5,625 nt of DNA from an uncultured Bacilli bacterium (lineage in GTDB: Bacteria > Bacillota_I > Bacilli_A > RF39 > UBA660). A program made the position numbers and the translations under genes. Position 1 is the first letter of the stretch. The number at the start of each line of letters is the position of its first letter. Location: contig CANRHY010000067.1 of NCBI GenBank assembly GCA_947630515.1, positions 1 through 5,625 on the forward strand. The letters run 5' to 3'. Under the pieces are notes generated by a model that had not been told where the DNA came from, made no database searches, and worked only from the letters and a program-made list of their open reading frames with translations. This document shows, piece by piece, positions 1 through 5,625 of the stretch.

Positions 1-44
1 CCTTTCACTATAAATATATGAATTAAAGTTTAATTAATGAATAT

Positions 45-68
45 AAAAAGACTAATTTATAATTAGTC
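45..68 (-). terminator. Intrinsic terminator of the lon-78 aa gene unit
   Basis: Read on the minus strand, an 8-bp perfect stem (GACTAATT / AATTAGTC, loop ATA) is followed directly by five T. The stem overlaps the TGA stop of the 78-residue gene, so transcription ends right at the end of translation. The stem is AT-rich but perfect, and its position after the last gene of the unit supports the call. Confidence 0.75.
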
Positions 69-303
69 ACTTTCTTAATATTTTACTTTCATTAAATTCT
101 GTGTACCCTTCTCTTTTTAATCTTTCTATTAACTCTATACTATATAGTCCTTCTTCTTCAAGTTTATATAGCATATTATTACTATCAGTGAGCATTAAAT
201 AAGTTCTAACTCTTTTTAAATTATCTACAGAGTTATAAATAACATATACAAAACTTAATGCCTCACCTTGAAACAGTCTTTTTACTAATTCTTTTCTTTT
301 CAT
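67..303 (-). CDS. Small charged protein of unknown function (78 aa), overlapping the lon 3' end
   Basis: I do not recognise this protein. It is 78 residues, rich in Lys, Arg and Glu, with no signal peptide, membrane helix or cysteine, so it is probably cytoplasmic. A central hydrophobic stretch (ALSFVYVIYNSV, about residues 16-27) and a C-terminal amphipathic helix (SIELIERLKREGY) suggest a small alpha/beta fold. The start at 303 is chosen over an in-frame ATG at 339 because a strong ribosome site, AAAGGTGG, sits 5 bases upstream of it. The gene overlaps the last 41 bases of lon in another frame, and its ribosome site lies inside lon. It is therefore probably co-transcribed with lon and translationally coupled to it. 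A terminator hairpin overlaps its stop codon. A partner or modulator of Lon is possible, but only the gene arrangement suggests it. Confidence 0.72.
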   Translation of the reverse strand: MKRKELVKRLFQGEALSFVYVIYNSVDNLKRVRTYLMLTDSNNMLYKLEEEGLYSIELIERLKREGYTEFNESKILRK

Positions 304-2614
304 TTGTACCACCTTTAAATAAATCTTCATATATTTCACTATAATTACTTACATATTTTATCTTTAACTTATTAGTTATTTCTTTACTTAATTTCTCTAC
401 GTCTTTCATATTATCTATAGATAAATACACAGTATCTATTCCATATTTAGTTATAGAAGCTAACTTTTCTTTTAACCCACCTACTTTTAAAACATCTCCT
501 AAAAGAGTAATCTCACCAGTAAATGAAACATTAGATGGAACTTTTATATTCTTTAAATAACTAATAATTGCTGAAGTTAAACTAATACCAGCTGATGGTC
601 CATCTTTAGGAATAGCCCCTTCTCTAAAATTAATATGTATAGTCTTTTTTAAAGCTTCCCTACTTATATTAAATTTATCTAAATTAGACTTTATATAACT
701 AATCGCAACATTTATACTTTCTTTTAAAACATCTCCTAAAGAACCGCTTGTAATAAATTCACTTTCTCCATCATATGAAGTAACTTCAATATTTAAAATT
801 TCTCCCCCATAAGGAGTATATGCAAGCGCGGTAGTAAGTCCTACTTCACTTAAAGCTATTCTTTTATCAAATACTTCACTACCCAAATATTTAACTATAT
901 CTTCTTTAGTTATCTTAATTTGAGTTAACTCTTTATCATTTAACTTACTTTCAGTTACAACTTTTCTTAATATCTTAGATATTAACCTATATAAATTTCT
1001 TACACCACTTTCTTTAGTATAAGAAAGAATTATCTTATAAATACATGAGTCAGTAAACTCTACATTTATATTTTCTATATTATTCTCTTCTTTTGCAAGC
1101 GGTATTAAATAATTTTTAGATATATTTAACTTTTCATAATCTAAATATGAAGATAACTCTATTATTTCTAATCTATCTAATAAAACATAAGGTATATTAG
1201 ATAAATCATTAGCAGTAAGTATCCATGTTACATTACTTAAATCAACTTCTTCTTCTATATAATTATCTACAAATCTTTTATTTTGTGTTATATCAAGTAA
1301 ATCAAGTAAACATGAAGCAGGGTCTCCCTTATAATCTTTTGATATCTTATCTACCTCATCTAATAGTATTAAAGGGTTCATACTTTTTGCTTTTATTAAA
1401 CTTGTAATAATCTTTCCAGGCTCACTTCCTATATAAGTTTTCCTGTGACCTACTAACTCAGCTGGGTCATTTAACCCACCTAAACTTATTTTAACATAAT
1501 TTATATTTAAACTTTTAGCAATACTTTCTCCTAAAGTTGTCTTACCTACTCCAGGAGGACCTACTAAACATATAATAGGACTTTTAGATTTATTAGTTTT
1601 ATCTTTAACAGCAATATACTCGATTATTCTTGTTTTAACTTCGTCTAATGCATAATGAGAATTATCTAAAGATTCTTTTATTTTCTTTAAATCAGTTTCC
1701 TCTTTAGTAAATTTATTAAATGGAATACTTGTAATATAATCTAAATAATTATATGTAACAGAAAGTTCTGGAGACATCTCACTCATAGTAACACACTTAG
1801 ATAACTCTCTTTGAATTCTATTTTTTATATTAACTGGATAATCATTATTTTCTATCATTTCATTAATTTTTTCTACAAATGAATTTTTATTATCTTTTAT
1901 ACCTAACTCTTCATTTATGATTTTAATCTTTTCTTTTAAAATCATTTCTTTTTGCATATTATCTAAATTTTTCTTAAGAGTATTATCTATCTTATTTTCA
2001 AGTTCTAACACAGCAAGTTCTACATTTAATTCAGTAATTAACTTTTTAGCTCGACTTGTCTTACTTAAATCTAACATTAACCCTAACTTCTTTTCATAAG
2101 TAAGAGGAATAAAAGAAGCTATCCTATCAGTTAATATTTCTAAATCATTTATATCTTTAATTTTATTTATAATTGAATTTGTAATAAAAGGATTTGCGCT
2201 TATATATTTTTCAAGTTCACCCATAAGAGTTCTATATAATGCAGTTAAAACTACTTCATCATAATTAGGTTCTTTATATGTAACAATAGTAGAACTTAAA
2301 ATATCTTTTCCACCTATATTTTCATAAGATAAAACTTTAGCTCTTTTAATACCAGTAAGTACTATTCTATAATTTTTATTTGGAAGTTCAATTTTACTTT
2401 TTATTTTAGCAACTACCCCTACATTAGGTATATCTGTTGTATCTGGACTCTCTTCTAAATTATTAAGAGGTGTTACTACTAAAAGATACCCATCTTCTTT
2501 CTCTGCAAGAGTAATAATTTCTTTACTTATTTCATTATTAAGCTCGATTCTAGAGTCTTCAAGAGGCAAAAGAACAAAACTTTTTAAAAGTAGTACAGGC
2601 AAGTTGCTTTTCAT
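263..2614 (-). CDS. lon: ATP-dependent protease LonA (endopeptidase La)
   Basis: LonA is a cytoplasmic hexameric AAA+ serine protease that unfolds and degrades damaged and regulatory proteins. The 783-residue protein is full length (about 780-800 is usual). Domains in order: N-terminal LAN substrate-binding domain (about 5-190), helical/coiled linker (about 190-320), AAA+ module (about 320-560) and Ser-Lys protease domain (about 570-770). Seen directly: Walker A GPPGVGKTT at 352-360, Walker B LLDEVDK with D419/E420, sensor-1 TAND, the LDRLE arginine-finger region, and sensor-2 ESGVRNL. The catalytic serine is S674 in KDGPSAGIS, and the catalytic lysine is K715 in GGLKEK. ATG 2614 is preferred to an in-frame GTG at 2626, because that GTG lies within the Shine-Dalgarno. 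The basic tail after EDLFKGG is encoded where the gene overlaps the next one. A sigma-A-like promoter precedes it. I see no CIRCE or CtsR operator, so heat control is not evident. Confidence 0.97.
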   Translation of the reverse strand: MKSNLPVLLLKSFVLLPLEDSRIELNNEISKEIITLAEKEDGYLLVVTPLNNLEESPDTTDIPNVGVVAKIKSKIELPNKNYRIVLTGIKRAKVLSYENIGGKDILSSTIVTYKEPNYDEVVLTALYRTLMGELEKYISANPFITNSIINKIKDINDLEILTDRIASFIPLTYEKKLGLMLDLSKTSRAKKLITELNVELAVLELENKIDNTLKKNLDNMQKEMILKEKIKIINEELGIKDNKNSFVEKINEMIENNDYPVNIKNRIQRELSKCVTMSEMSPELSVTYNYLDYITSIPFNKFTKEETDLKKIKESLDNSHYALDEVKTRIIEYIAVKDKTNKSKSPIICLVGPPGVGKTTLGESIAKSLNINYVKISLGGLNDPAELVGHRKTYIGSEPGKIITSLIKAKSMNPLILLDEVDKISKDYKGDPASCLLDLLDITQNKRFVDNYIEEEVDLSNVTWILTANDLSNIPYVLLDRLEIIELSSYLDYEKLNISKNYLIPLAKEENNIENINVEFTDSCIYKIILSYTKESGVRNLYRLISKILRKVVTESKLNDKELTQIKITKEDIVKYLGSEVFDKRIALSEVGLTTALAYTPYGGEILNIEVTSYDGESEFITSGSLGDVLKESINVAISYIKSNLDKFNISREALKKTIHINFREGAIPKDGPSAGISLTSAIISYLKNIKVPSNVSFTGEITLLGDVLKVGGLKEKLASITKYGIDTVYLSIDNMKDVEKLSKEITNKLKIKYVSNYSEIYEDLFKGGTNEKKRISKKTVSR
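309..316 (-). promoter_or_regulatory. Ribosome binding site of the 78 aa gene, inside lon
   Basis: AAAGGTGG on the minus strand lies 5 bases before the ATG at 303. It fixes the start of the small downstream gene and lies within the coding sequence for the lon C-terminal tail (Lys-Gly-Gly-Thr). This is the typical arrangement for translational coupling. Confidence 0.75.
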
Positions 2615-2624
2615 ACAATATTTC

Positions 2625-2630
2625 ACCTCC
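2625..2630 (-). promoter_or_regulatory. Ribosome binding site of lon
   Basis: GGAGGT on the minus strand lies 10 bases before the ATG at 2614. The in-frame GTG at 2626 is made of the end of this same site, so it cannot be the start codon and ATG 2614 is. The spacing is slightly longer than the common 5-9 bases. Confidence 0.8.
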
Positions 2631-2642
2631 GTATGACTTTTT

Positions 2643-2671
2643 ATTATAATTCCTAAAATGATTTCTGTCTA
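2643..2671 (-). promoter_or_regulatory. Sigma-A-type promoter of lon
   Basis: On the minus strand, TAGACA (-35, 2671-2666) and TATAAT (-10, 2648-2643) are separated by exactly 17 bases. The -10 matches consensus fully and the -35 matches in five of six positions. Transcription would start near 2636, giving a leader of about 20 bases that carries the ribosome site. A/T tracts lie directly upstream of the -35. Confidence 0.8.
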
Positions 2672-2713
2672 TCTTTTTTTAAGTTTTTTTGAAAAAAAAT
2701 TTATAGATTTTTT
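2672..2713. promoter_or_regulatory. Phased A/T tracts upstream of lon (possible UP element or curved DNA)
   Basis: Homopolymer runs T7 (2674-2680), T7 (2684-2690), A8 (2692-2699) and T6 (2708-2713) are spaced close to one helical turn. They begin right behind the lon -35 box. Such tracts are known to bend DNA and, next to the -35, to contact the RNA polymerase alpha subunit. In this AT-rich background part of the pattern may be chance. The T7-G-A8 stretch is also an inverted repeat, but there is no gene in front for it to terminate. Confidence 0.45.
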
Positions 2714-2750
2714 AAGTGTATTTTATTAAGTTCTTTTTTCTATTTATTTA

Positions 2751-2779
2751 TTGTTATTTATTTAATTTTGTGTTACAAT
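2751..2779 (+). promoter_or_regulatory. Sigma-A-type promoter with extended -10 for the zinc-ribbon gene pair
   Basis: TTGTTA (-35, 2751-2756) and TACAAT (-10, 2774-2779) are 17 bases apart. A TG one base before the -10 makes it an extended -10 promoter. Start of transcription is expected near 2786, leaving a short leader with the AGAGGG ribosome site (2791-2796) before ATG 2803. It drives the two overlapping plus-strand genes. Confidence 0.8.
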
Positions 2780-2802
2780 TTGTTTTGTAAAGAGGGAAGT
2801 TT

Positions 2803-3375
2803 ATGAAGTGTAAGAAGTGTAAAAAAAGAAATAGAAGTGATGCGAATTATTGCATGAAATGTGGGTATAAATTTACTAAAGAAGAAAAAGAAGATGCTAA
2901 AGAAATTTATATACCGGCCATTTTAAAGAAGACTTATGATTATATTACTTTAAAAGTAATTACTGAAAATCCTGTTTTTAGGGTTTTATATGTTTTAGTA
3001 GTTTTATGTATAGGTATATATATGCTTATATCTATGGGTAGTAGTTTAAGAATATTAGAAAGTGACCTTTACGAAGTTAACTATAATGAAAAAAACAATA
3101 CTTTTTATGTATTTGTTAGTAATGATAAAGATATTAATAAAATTAGTACTTTAATGTATGTTCCAAATAAAATTGATAGTATAGATTTATCTTATTATAA
3201 AGAAGATGGAACACTCCTATCTCAAGAAAAAGATATAGATAGAGAAAAAGTTAATCTTTTAGTAAATAATAATAGTAATAATTATTATACTATAACTGGG
3301 AATAATAAAGACGAAATTAAAGTTTATGTTTATTATAGTGAGGTAAAAGATGAAAATGAAAAAGGAAAAAAATAA
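2803..3375 (+). CDS. Zinc-ribbon, single-pass membrane protein (190 aa)
   Basis: This is a predicted membrane protein of unknown function. Residues 3-20 form a short zinc ribbon: CKKC (C3, C6) and CMKC (C17, C20), the four metal ligands. A charged linker follows, then one membrane helix at about 58-79 (VLYVLVVLCIGIYMLISMG). The remaining 110 residues should face outside, with the zinc ribbon in the cytoplasm. That outer part is polar and Asn/Tyr/Lys-rich, with predicted strands, no cysteines and no motif I know. The same zinc-ribbon-plus-helix plan occurs in TcaA/YvbJ-like Firmicutes proteins, but I see no specific TcaA signature. AGAGGG at 2791 and a strong promoter support the start. Its 3' end overlaps the next gene by 26 bases, and that gene has the same plan, so the two are probably made together and may interact. 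Confidence 0.88.
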   Translation: MKCKKCKKRNRSDANYCMKCGYKFTKEEKEDAKEIYIPAILKKTYDYITLKVITENPVFRVLYVLVVLCIGIYMLISMGSSLRILESDLYEVNYNEKNNTFYVFVSNDKDINKISTLMYVPNKIDSIDLSYYKEDGTLLSQEKDIDREKVNLLVNNNSNNYYTITGNNKDEIKVYVYYSEVKDENEKGKK

Positions 3376-4294
3376 ATATATATATTGCTATAACTGTGGC
3401 AAGAAAAATAAGAAAAATGCAAAAGAATGTGTTAAATGTGGTACTGAATTTAAAAGTGAAAAAAGATTTTTAAAATGGTTATTTGGTGAAGAAATTGGTA
3501 ACTTTAAAGGTAATGTTTTTGGTTATATTTGTGAGTGTTCTAAAGAATTTATTAAAAGACATTTATATGGTAGTGTTGTTGGACTTGCACTTACATTCAC
3601 AATTGTAAGTGGTGTTTTATACCTTAATGAAAAATTAAATGATACCATAACTACAACTAATGAAGAATATAAAATTGAAGTAGAAAATATAGAAGAACCT
3701 ATAGAAGAGATGCCTGTAGAAGAAACTCCTGAAGTTACACCAGAGCCAGAACCAACTCCAACTCCTACGCCTACTCCAAGACCAAGTACTCCTACTCCTC
3801 CAAGTACACCTAGTAGACCTGTAAGATACATATGTCCATTTGGATATGAACTAAATGGAACTAAATGCTATAAATATGAAAGTATTAATGCAAGCATTTA
3901 TTATACATGTGCTGATGGAAGTACTGGAACACCTGAAGGAGTTTGCGAAAAGTTTTTCTATCCTGGACAACACTGTGCAGATAAAGATGAATACATATCA
4001 AAATATAGTATAACTGATACAATTGTATCTTTTGAAGTAAATGGTCCATATGAAGAAAATGGTGCCTTAAAATGCAAGTACGAATACACTACTAATACTG
4101 GAGGAAGAACAAGCGTTGATTTAGCCCTTTATGACGCCTGTCCTGCTGGATACGAGAGTGTATCTAATTTATCCTGCAAAATGACCTCAGAGCCAACAGG
4201 AAGTTACTATGATTGCCGTGGTTTAGAGTACACTATATTAGATGGAGACAAATGTAAAAAACAAGTTGACGTAATAGACGCAACTGCTAATTAA
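3350..4294 (+). CDS. Zinc-ribbon membrane protein with Pro-Thr stalk and Cys-rich ectodomain (314 aa)
   Basis: I do not recognise a named family. In order: a zinc ribbon with CYNC (C13, C16) and CVKC (C27, C30); a basic linker containing an unusual CEC (C61, C63); one membrane helix at about 74-92; a Glu-rich stretch (105-134); a Pro/Thr/Ser stalk (126-157); and a Cys-rich domain (160-302). The last domain has ten cysteines (162, 173, 187, 199, 209, 242, 264, 276, 289, 302), enough for five disulfides if it is outside. Two CPxGYE modules share similar Cys spacing, which points to an internal duplication. The stalk would hold the domain away from the membrane, as in surface receptors or adhesins (inference). 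Start 3350 is backed by GTGAGGT, which ends 5 bases upstream, inside the preceding gene. A shared terminator follows at once. Confidence 0.9.
   Translation: MKMKKEKNKYIYCYNCGKKNKKNAKECVKCGTEFKSEKRFLKWLFGEEIGNFKGNVFGYICECSKEFIKRHLYGSVVGLALTFTIVSGVLYLNEKLNDTITTTNEEYKIEVENIEEPIEEMPVEETPEVTPEPEPTPTPTPTPRPSTPTPPSTPSRPVRYICPFGYELNGTKCYKYESINASIYYTCADGSTGTPEGVCEKFFYPGQHCADKDEYISKYSITDTIVSFEVNGPYEENGALKCKYEYTTNTGGRTSVDLALYDACPAGYESVSNLSCKMTSEPTGSYYDCRGLEYTILDGDKCKKQVDVIDATAN
3752..3814 (+). repeat. Imperfect tandem ACTCC(N) repeat coding the Pro-Thr stalk
   Basis: The DNA repeats the 6-base unit ACTCCN (Thr-Pro) several times, interrupted by Arg, Ser and extra Pro codons. It codes the centre of the stalk between the membrane helix and the Cys-rich domain. 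Short direct repeats like these can gain or lose units in frame, so stalk length may vary between strains. Confidence 0.65.
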
Positions 4295-4315
4295 AACACC
4301 AATTATGGTGTTTTT
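4293..4315. terminator. Bidirectional terminator between converging genes
   Basis: A perfect stem AAAACACC / GGTGTTTT with a 6-base loop (AATTAT) lies between the stop of the plus-strand zinc-ribbon gene (4294) and the stop of holA (4314). T runs follow the stem on both strands, so one hairpin can end both transcripts. It overlaps both stop codons. Confidence 0.85.
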
Positions 4316-5249
4316 AAATCTCAATAAAAAATTGTTCTAAAGCACTATACTTTTCTTCTATACCCTTTTTTATATTAAAGTCTGTTATAAATAATCTTTT
4401 AATTATTCTTTTAATCTCTTTTTTACTTATATTTCTAGAACTATTAATAGCAAGTTCTATTCTATAAGGGTGCTCATGTAAAAATGAAGCTATCTTATAT
4501 TTATCCATATTTCTATCTTCTAAAACTTTAACTTGATAAAATAACCTAAATTGATTAGCTAAAAGTGTTATTATTACAGATGGTTCTTCTTTATTATCTA
4601 TTAATTCTTTATATGTAGAAAATATCTTATACTTATCTTTTTTTATAACTGAATCTATTAAATTAAATATATTTGGTTCTTTATAATTAGTTATTATTTC
4701 TTTTACATCTTTAATAGTTATATCTTTTTCTTTCTCTTTATATATTAATAATTTAATAAGTTCATTATCTATTATATTAGGAGTAGACACTAACCTTTTT
4801 TTAATTTCAACTACTGCATCACTCTTAATATTATAATTTTTTTCTTTAAAATAATTAATTATATAATTTTCTATATTTTTTTCATTTAATAATTTAAACT
4901 CTACTACTTTGCTTTTTTCTTTTAGTAATTTAACTATTTTTTTTCTCTCATCTAAACTTTCATTTTTAACTTTAAATATAAATATAGTTTTATCATTAGG
5001 ATTATTTATATAATTTATTAAATCTTGATTATCTAAACTAGATTTACCAGTTAAAAAATCAGCTTCATTTAGTATTACTAATTTTGTAGTACTAAATAAA
5101 TCATTATACATTGCTTCTTCTATAATATCTTTAATATTTACTTCTTTATAGTTATATACTATCTTATTACTTATATTATTACTTTCCATTATATTATTAA
5201 TGTATTTATCCATTTCATTATCATTTTCCCCATATAAAGTATATAACAT
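4314..5249 (-). CDS. holA: DNA polymerase III delta subunit (clamp loader, YqeN-type)
   Basis: HolA is the clamp-loader subunit that opens the DnaN sliding clamp so it can be loaded on primed DNA. Family marks seen: LYGEND at 5-10, where the fold begins but no working Walker A is present (as expected for delta); LFSTTKLVILNEADFL at 51-66; the C-terminal collar region with QFRLFYQVKVL (233-243); IASFLHEHPYRI (253-264); and the closing DFNIKKGIEEKYSALEQFFI. At 311 residues it is slightly shorter than the usual 330-345, with nothing obviously missing. The start is supported by AGGGAGTG, 5 bases upstream of ATG 5249. It seems to be transcribed alone. The genes commonly beside holA in Firmicutes (comEC, rpsT) are not in this window. 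Confidence 0.93.
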   Translation of the reverse strand: MLYTLYGENDNEMDKYINNIMESNNISNKIVYNYKEVNIKDIIEEAMYNDLFSTTKLVILNEADFLTGKSSLDNQDLINYINNPNDKTIFIFKVKNESLDERKKIVKLLKEKSKVVEFKLLNEKNIENYIINYFKEKNYNIKSDAVVEIKKRLVSTPNIIDNELIKLLIYKEKEKDITIKDVKEIITNYKEPNIFNLIDSVIKKDKYKIFSTYKELIDNKEEPSVIITLLANQFRLFYQVKVLEDRNMDKYKIASFLHEHPYRIELAINSSRNISKKEIKRIIKRLFITDFNIKKGIEEKYSALEQFFIEI

Positions 5250-5268
5250 AATATCACTCCCTAATTAA

Positions 5269-5297
5269 ATATTACTATAACTAAAAACATTTTTCAA
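5269..5297 (-). promoter_or_regulatory. Possible promoter of holA
   Basis: On the minus strand, TTGAAA (5297-5292) and TAATAT (5274-5269) are 17 bases apart, placed just before the holA ribosome site. The -10 is weak (four of six), and a better-looking TATAGT (5279-5274) overlaps it without a good -35. The transcript leader would be only about 13 bases. Since a terminator lies just upstream, holA needs its own promoter here. Confidence 0.45.
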
Positions 5298-5322
5298 TAA
5301 TAAAAATCGATTAAAATCGATT
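5298..5322 (-). terminator. Terminator built from a repeated AATCGATT palindrome
   Basis: Two adjoining copies of AAAATCGATT (5303-5312 and 5313-5322) can fold into a 7-bp hairpin (AATCGAT / ATCGATT with a 4-base loop). On the minus strand it is followed by TTTATTATT. It begins 4 bases after the stop of the rightmost gene and separates that gene from holA. Each copy holds an 8-base palindrome, so a protein binding site is an alternative or extra role. Confidence 0.65.
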
Positions 5323-5326
5323 CTTA

Positions 5327-5625
5327 TTAATTATCAGCACTAGCACATGCTTCTGTTATAGGCTCGACCACATATGGGTCGTCAACTGTACCACTTGCGT
5401 CTGTTAAACTTAAGCAAGATTTCAGAGAAACTACCGGACGCACGGCGTAAGTGCTGCCGACGTAGTTGCCGCTCAAGTAGCCAGGGCGGTCAGAGCCGCC
5501 CACGTTGAACACGTACGCGTAGCTGCCGCGGAAGATATACGGACTCAACGTCCACCAGTAATTTGAACCGGTTGCGGATTTAGTGCCATCGGCATTGTTG
5601 TAATAATATGCATATGGAGAGGATA
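5327..5625 (-). CDS. C-terminal fragment of a surface-type protein with YWWTLSP...VRPVVSL domain (DUF6273-like)
   Basis: Only the last 98 residues are visible. The frame stays open to the right edge, so the gene starts outside the window. A TTG at 5548 is internal (NYWWT precedes it in frame). The fragment carries NYWWTLSP, then a Gly/Tyr/Ser/Asn-rich stretch, then YAVRPVVSLKS. It ends in a tail with DPYVV and two cysteines (in KSCLSL and EACASADN). This resembles the C-type-lectin-like/DUF6273 C-termini of secreted or pilin-like proteins in gut Firmicutes; the recognition is from memory of the motif pattern and moderate. The core is GC-rich and NNC-codon-rich, unlike everything else here, while the last 30 codons drift back toward the window's composition. 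A terminator follows 4 bases after the TAA. Binding of a ligand at the cell surface is a family-based guess. Confidence 0.8.
   Translation of the reverse strand, partial: SSPYAYYYNNADGTKSATGSNYWWTLSPYIFRGSYAYVFNVGGSDRPGYLSGNYVGSTYAVRPVVSLKSCLSLTDASGTVDDPYVVEPITEACASADN
5431..5560 (-). other. GC-rich, NNC-codon segment: candidate DGR variable region
   Basis: By hand count about 75 of 120 bases (5431-5550) are G or C. From TTG (5548) to the CCG of VRP there are 38 codons: 24 end in C and none ends in A. The C-ending codons (TAC, GGC, AGC, CGC, GAC, AAC, ATC, TTC, GTC) are those obtained by changing the two adenines of AAC. The segment ends in an A-poor stretch coding AVRPVVSL. In DGRs, adenine-specific mutagenesis of a template repeat rewrites such C-terminal lectin-fold segments. 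No template or reverse transcriptase is in the window. Import of the segment from a GC-richer genome is the main alternative. Confidence 0.45.

Noticed and set aside
1..44. Possible promoter or leader of a further minus-strand gene beyond the left edge
   Set aside because: There is a small ATTAAA-G-TTTAAT palindrome and a TATAGT hexamer, but no matching -35 and too little sequence to judge.
301..339. ATG at 339 as the start of the small gene after lon
   Set aside because: No ribosome site precedes it, and AAAGGTGG is well placed for ATG 303 instead.
1225..1407. 60-codon plus-strand open frame inside lon
   Set aside because: Antisense shadow of the AAA+ region of lon; the Leu/Tyr-rich translation has no start signal.
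1917..2099. 60-codon plus-strand open frame inside lon
   Set aside because: Antisense shadow of the lon linker region; no ribosome site.
2612..2626. GTG at 2626 as the lon start
   Set aside because: The GTG is part of the Shine-Dalgarno GGAGGTG itself, so a ribosome could not use it with that site; ATG 2614 follows at workable spacing.
2615..2802. CIRCE or CtsR operator for heat-shock control of lon
   Set aside because: Neither the CIRCE inverted repeat (TTAGCACTC-N9-GAGTGCTAA) nor a GGTCAAA direct repeat is present between the divergent genes.
3523..3831. 102-codon open frame on the minus strand rich in Gly, Val and Ser
   Set aside because: It is the antisense of the Pro-Thr stalk of the 314 aa gene; the low-complexity protein and lack of a ribosome site mark it as a shadow.
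5327..5548. TTG at 5548 as the start of a complete 73 aa gene
   Set aside because: The frame is open to the window edge, and conserved-looking residues (NYWWT) lie upstream in frame, so this is the end of a longer gene.
1..5625. DGR template repeat or reverse transcriptase within the window
   Set aside because: No second GC-rich NNC segment and no reverse-transcriptase motifs were seen; if a DGR exists, these parts lie outside.

Overview
The window is very AT-rich and densely coded. TGA is used as a stop (lon and the 78-residue gene end in it) and tryptophan is TGG, so the code is the standard bacterial one and not the Mycoplasma code. Strong AGGAGG-type ribosome sites, sigma-A-like promoters, a LonA protease and a Firmicutes-type HolA suggest an AT-rich, low-GC Gram-positive lineage. 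A gut Bacilli/Mollicutes-related group such as the uncultured RF39-like clades would fit, but that placement is inference.

Layout: (1) 45-2671, minus strand: a two-gene unit, lon (ATP-dependent protease) followed by an overlapping gene for an unknown 78-residue protein, with a good promoter upstream and an intrinsic terminator at the end. (2) 2615-2802: divergent promoter region with phased A/T tracts. (3) 2803-4294, plus strand: two overlapping genes for membrane proteins of the same plan, an N-terminal cytoplasmic zinc ribbon, one membrane helix and an outside domain. The second has an acidic/Pro-Thr stalk and a ten-cysteine ectodomain built from a duplicated module. (4) 4293-4315: a hairpin that serves as terminator for both converging units. 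(5) 4314-5249, minus strand: holA, the clamp-loader delta subunit. (6) 5298-5625, minus strand: the C-terminal 98 residues of a gene running off the right edge, ending at a hairpin made of two AATCGATT copies.

The most striking part is the last gene. It holds a segment of about 120 bp with roughly 62% GC (hand count), in a window that elsewhere is strongly AT-rich. Its codons are overwhelmingly NNC and none ends in A. It encodes a YWWTLSP...VRPVVSL domain resembling C-type-lectin-like/DUF6273 C-termini. This pattern is what the variable region of a diversity-generating retroelement (DGR) would look like if its template were rich in AAC codons. No reverse transcriptase or template repeat lies in the window, so this is a hypothesis.

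The lon and holA units are housekeeping (protein quality control, replication). The zinc-ribbon membrane pair and the GC-rich C-terminal gene look like cell-surface functions.
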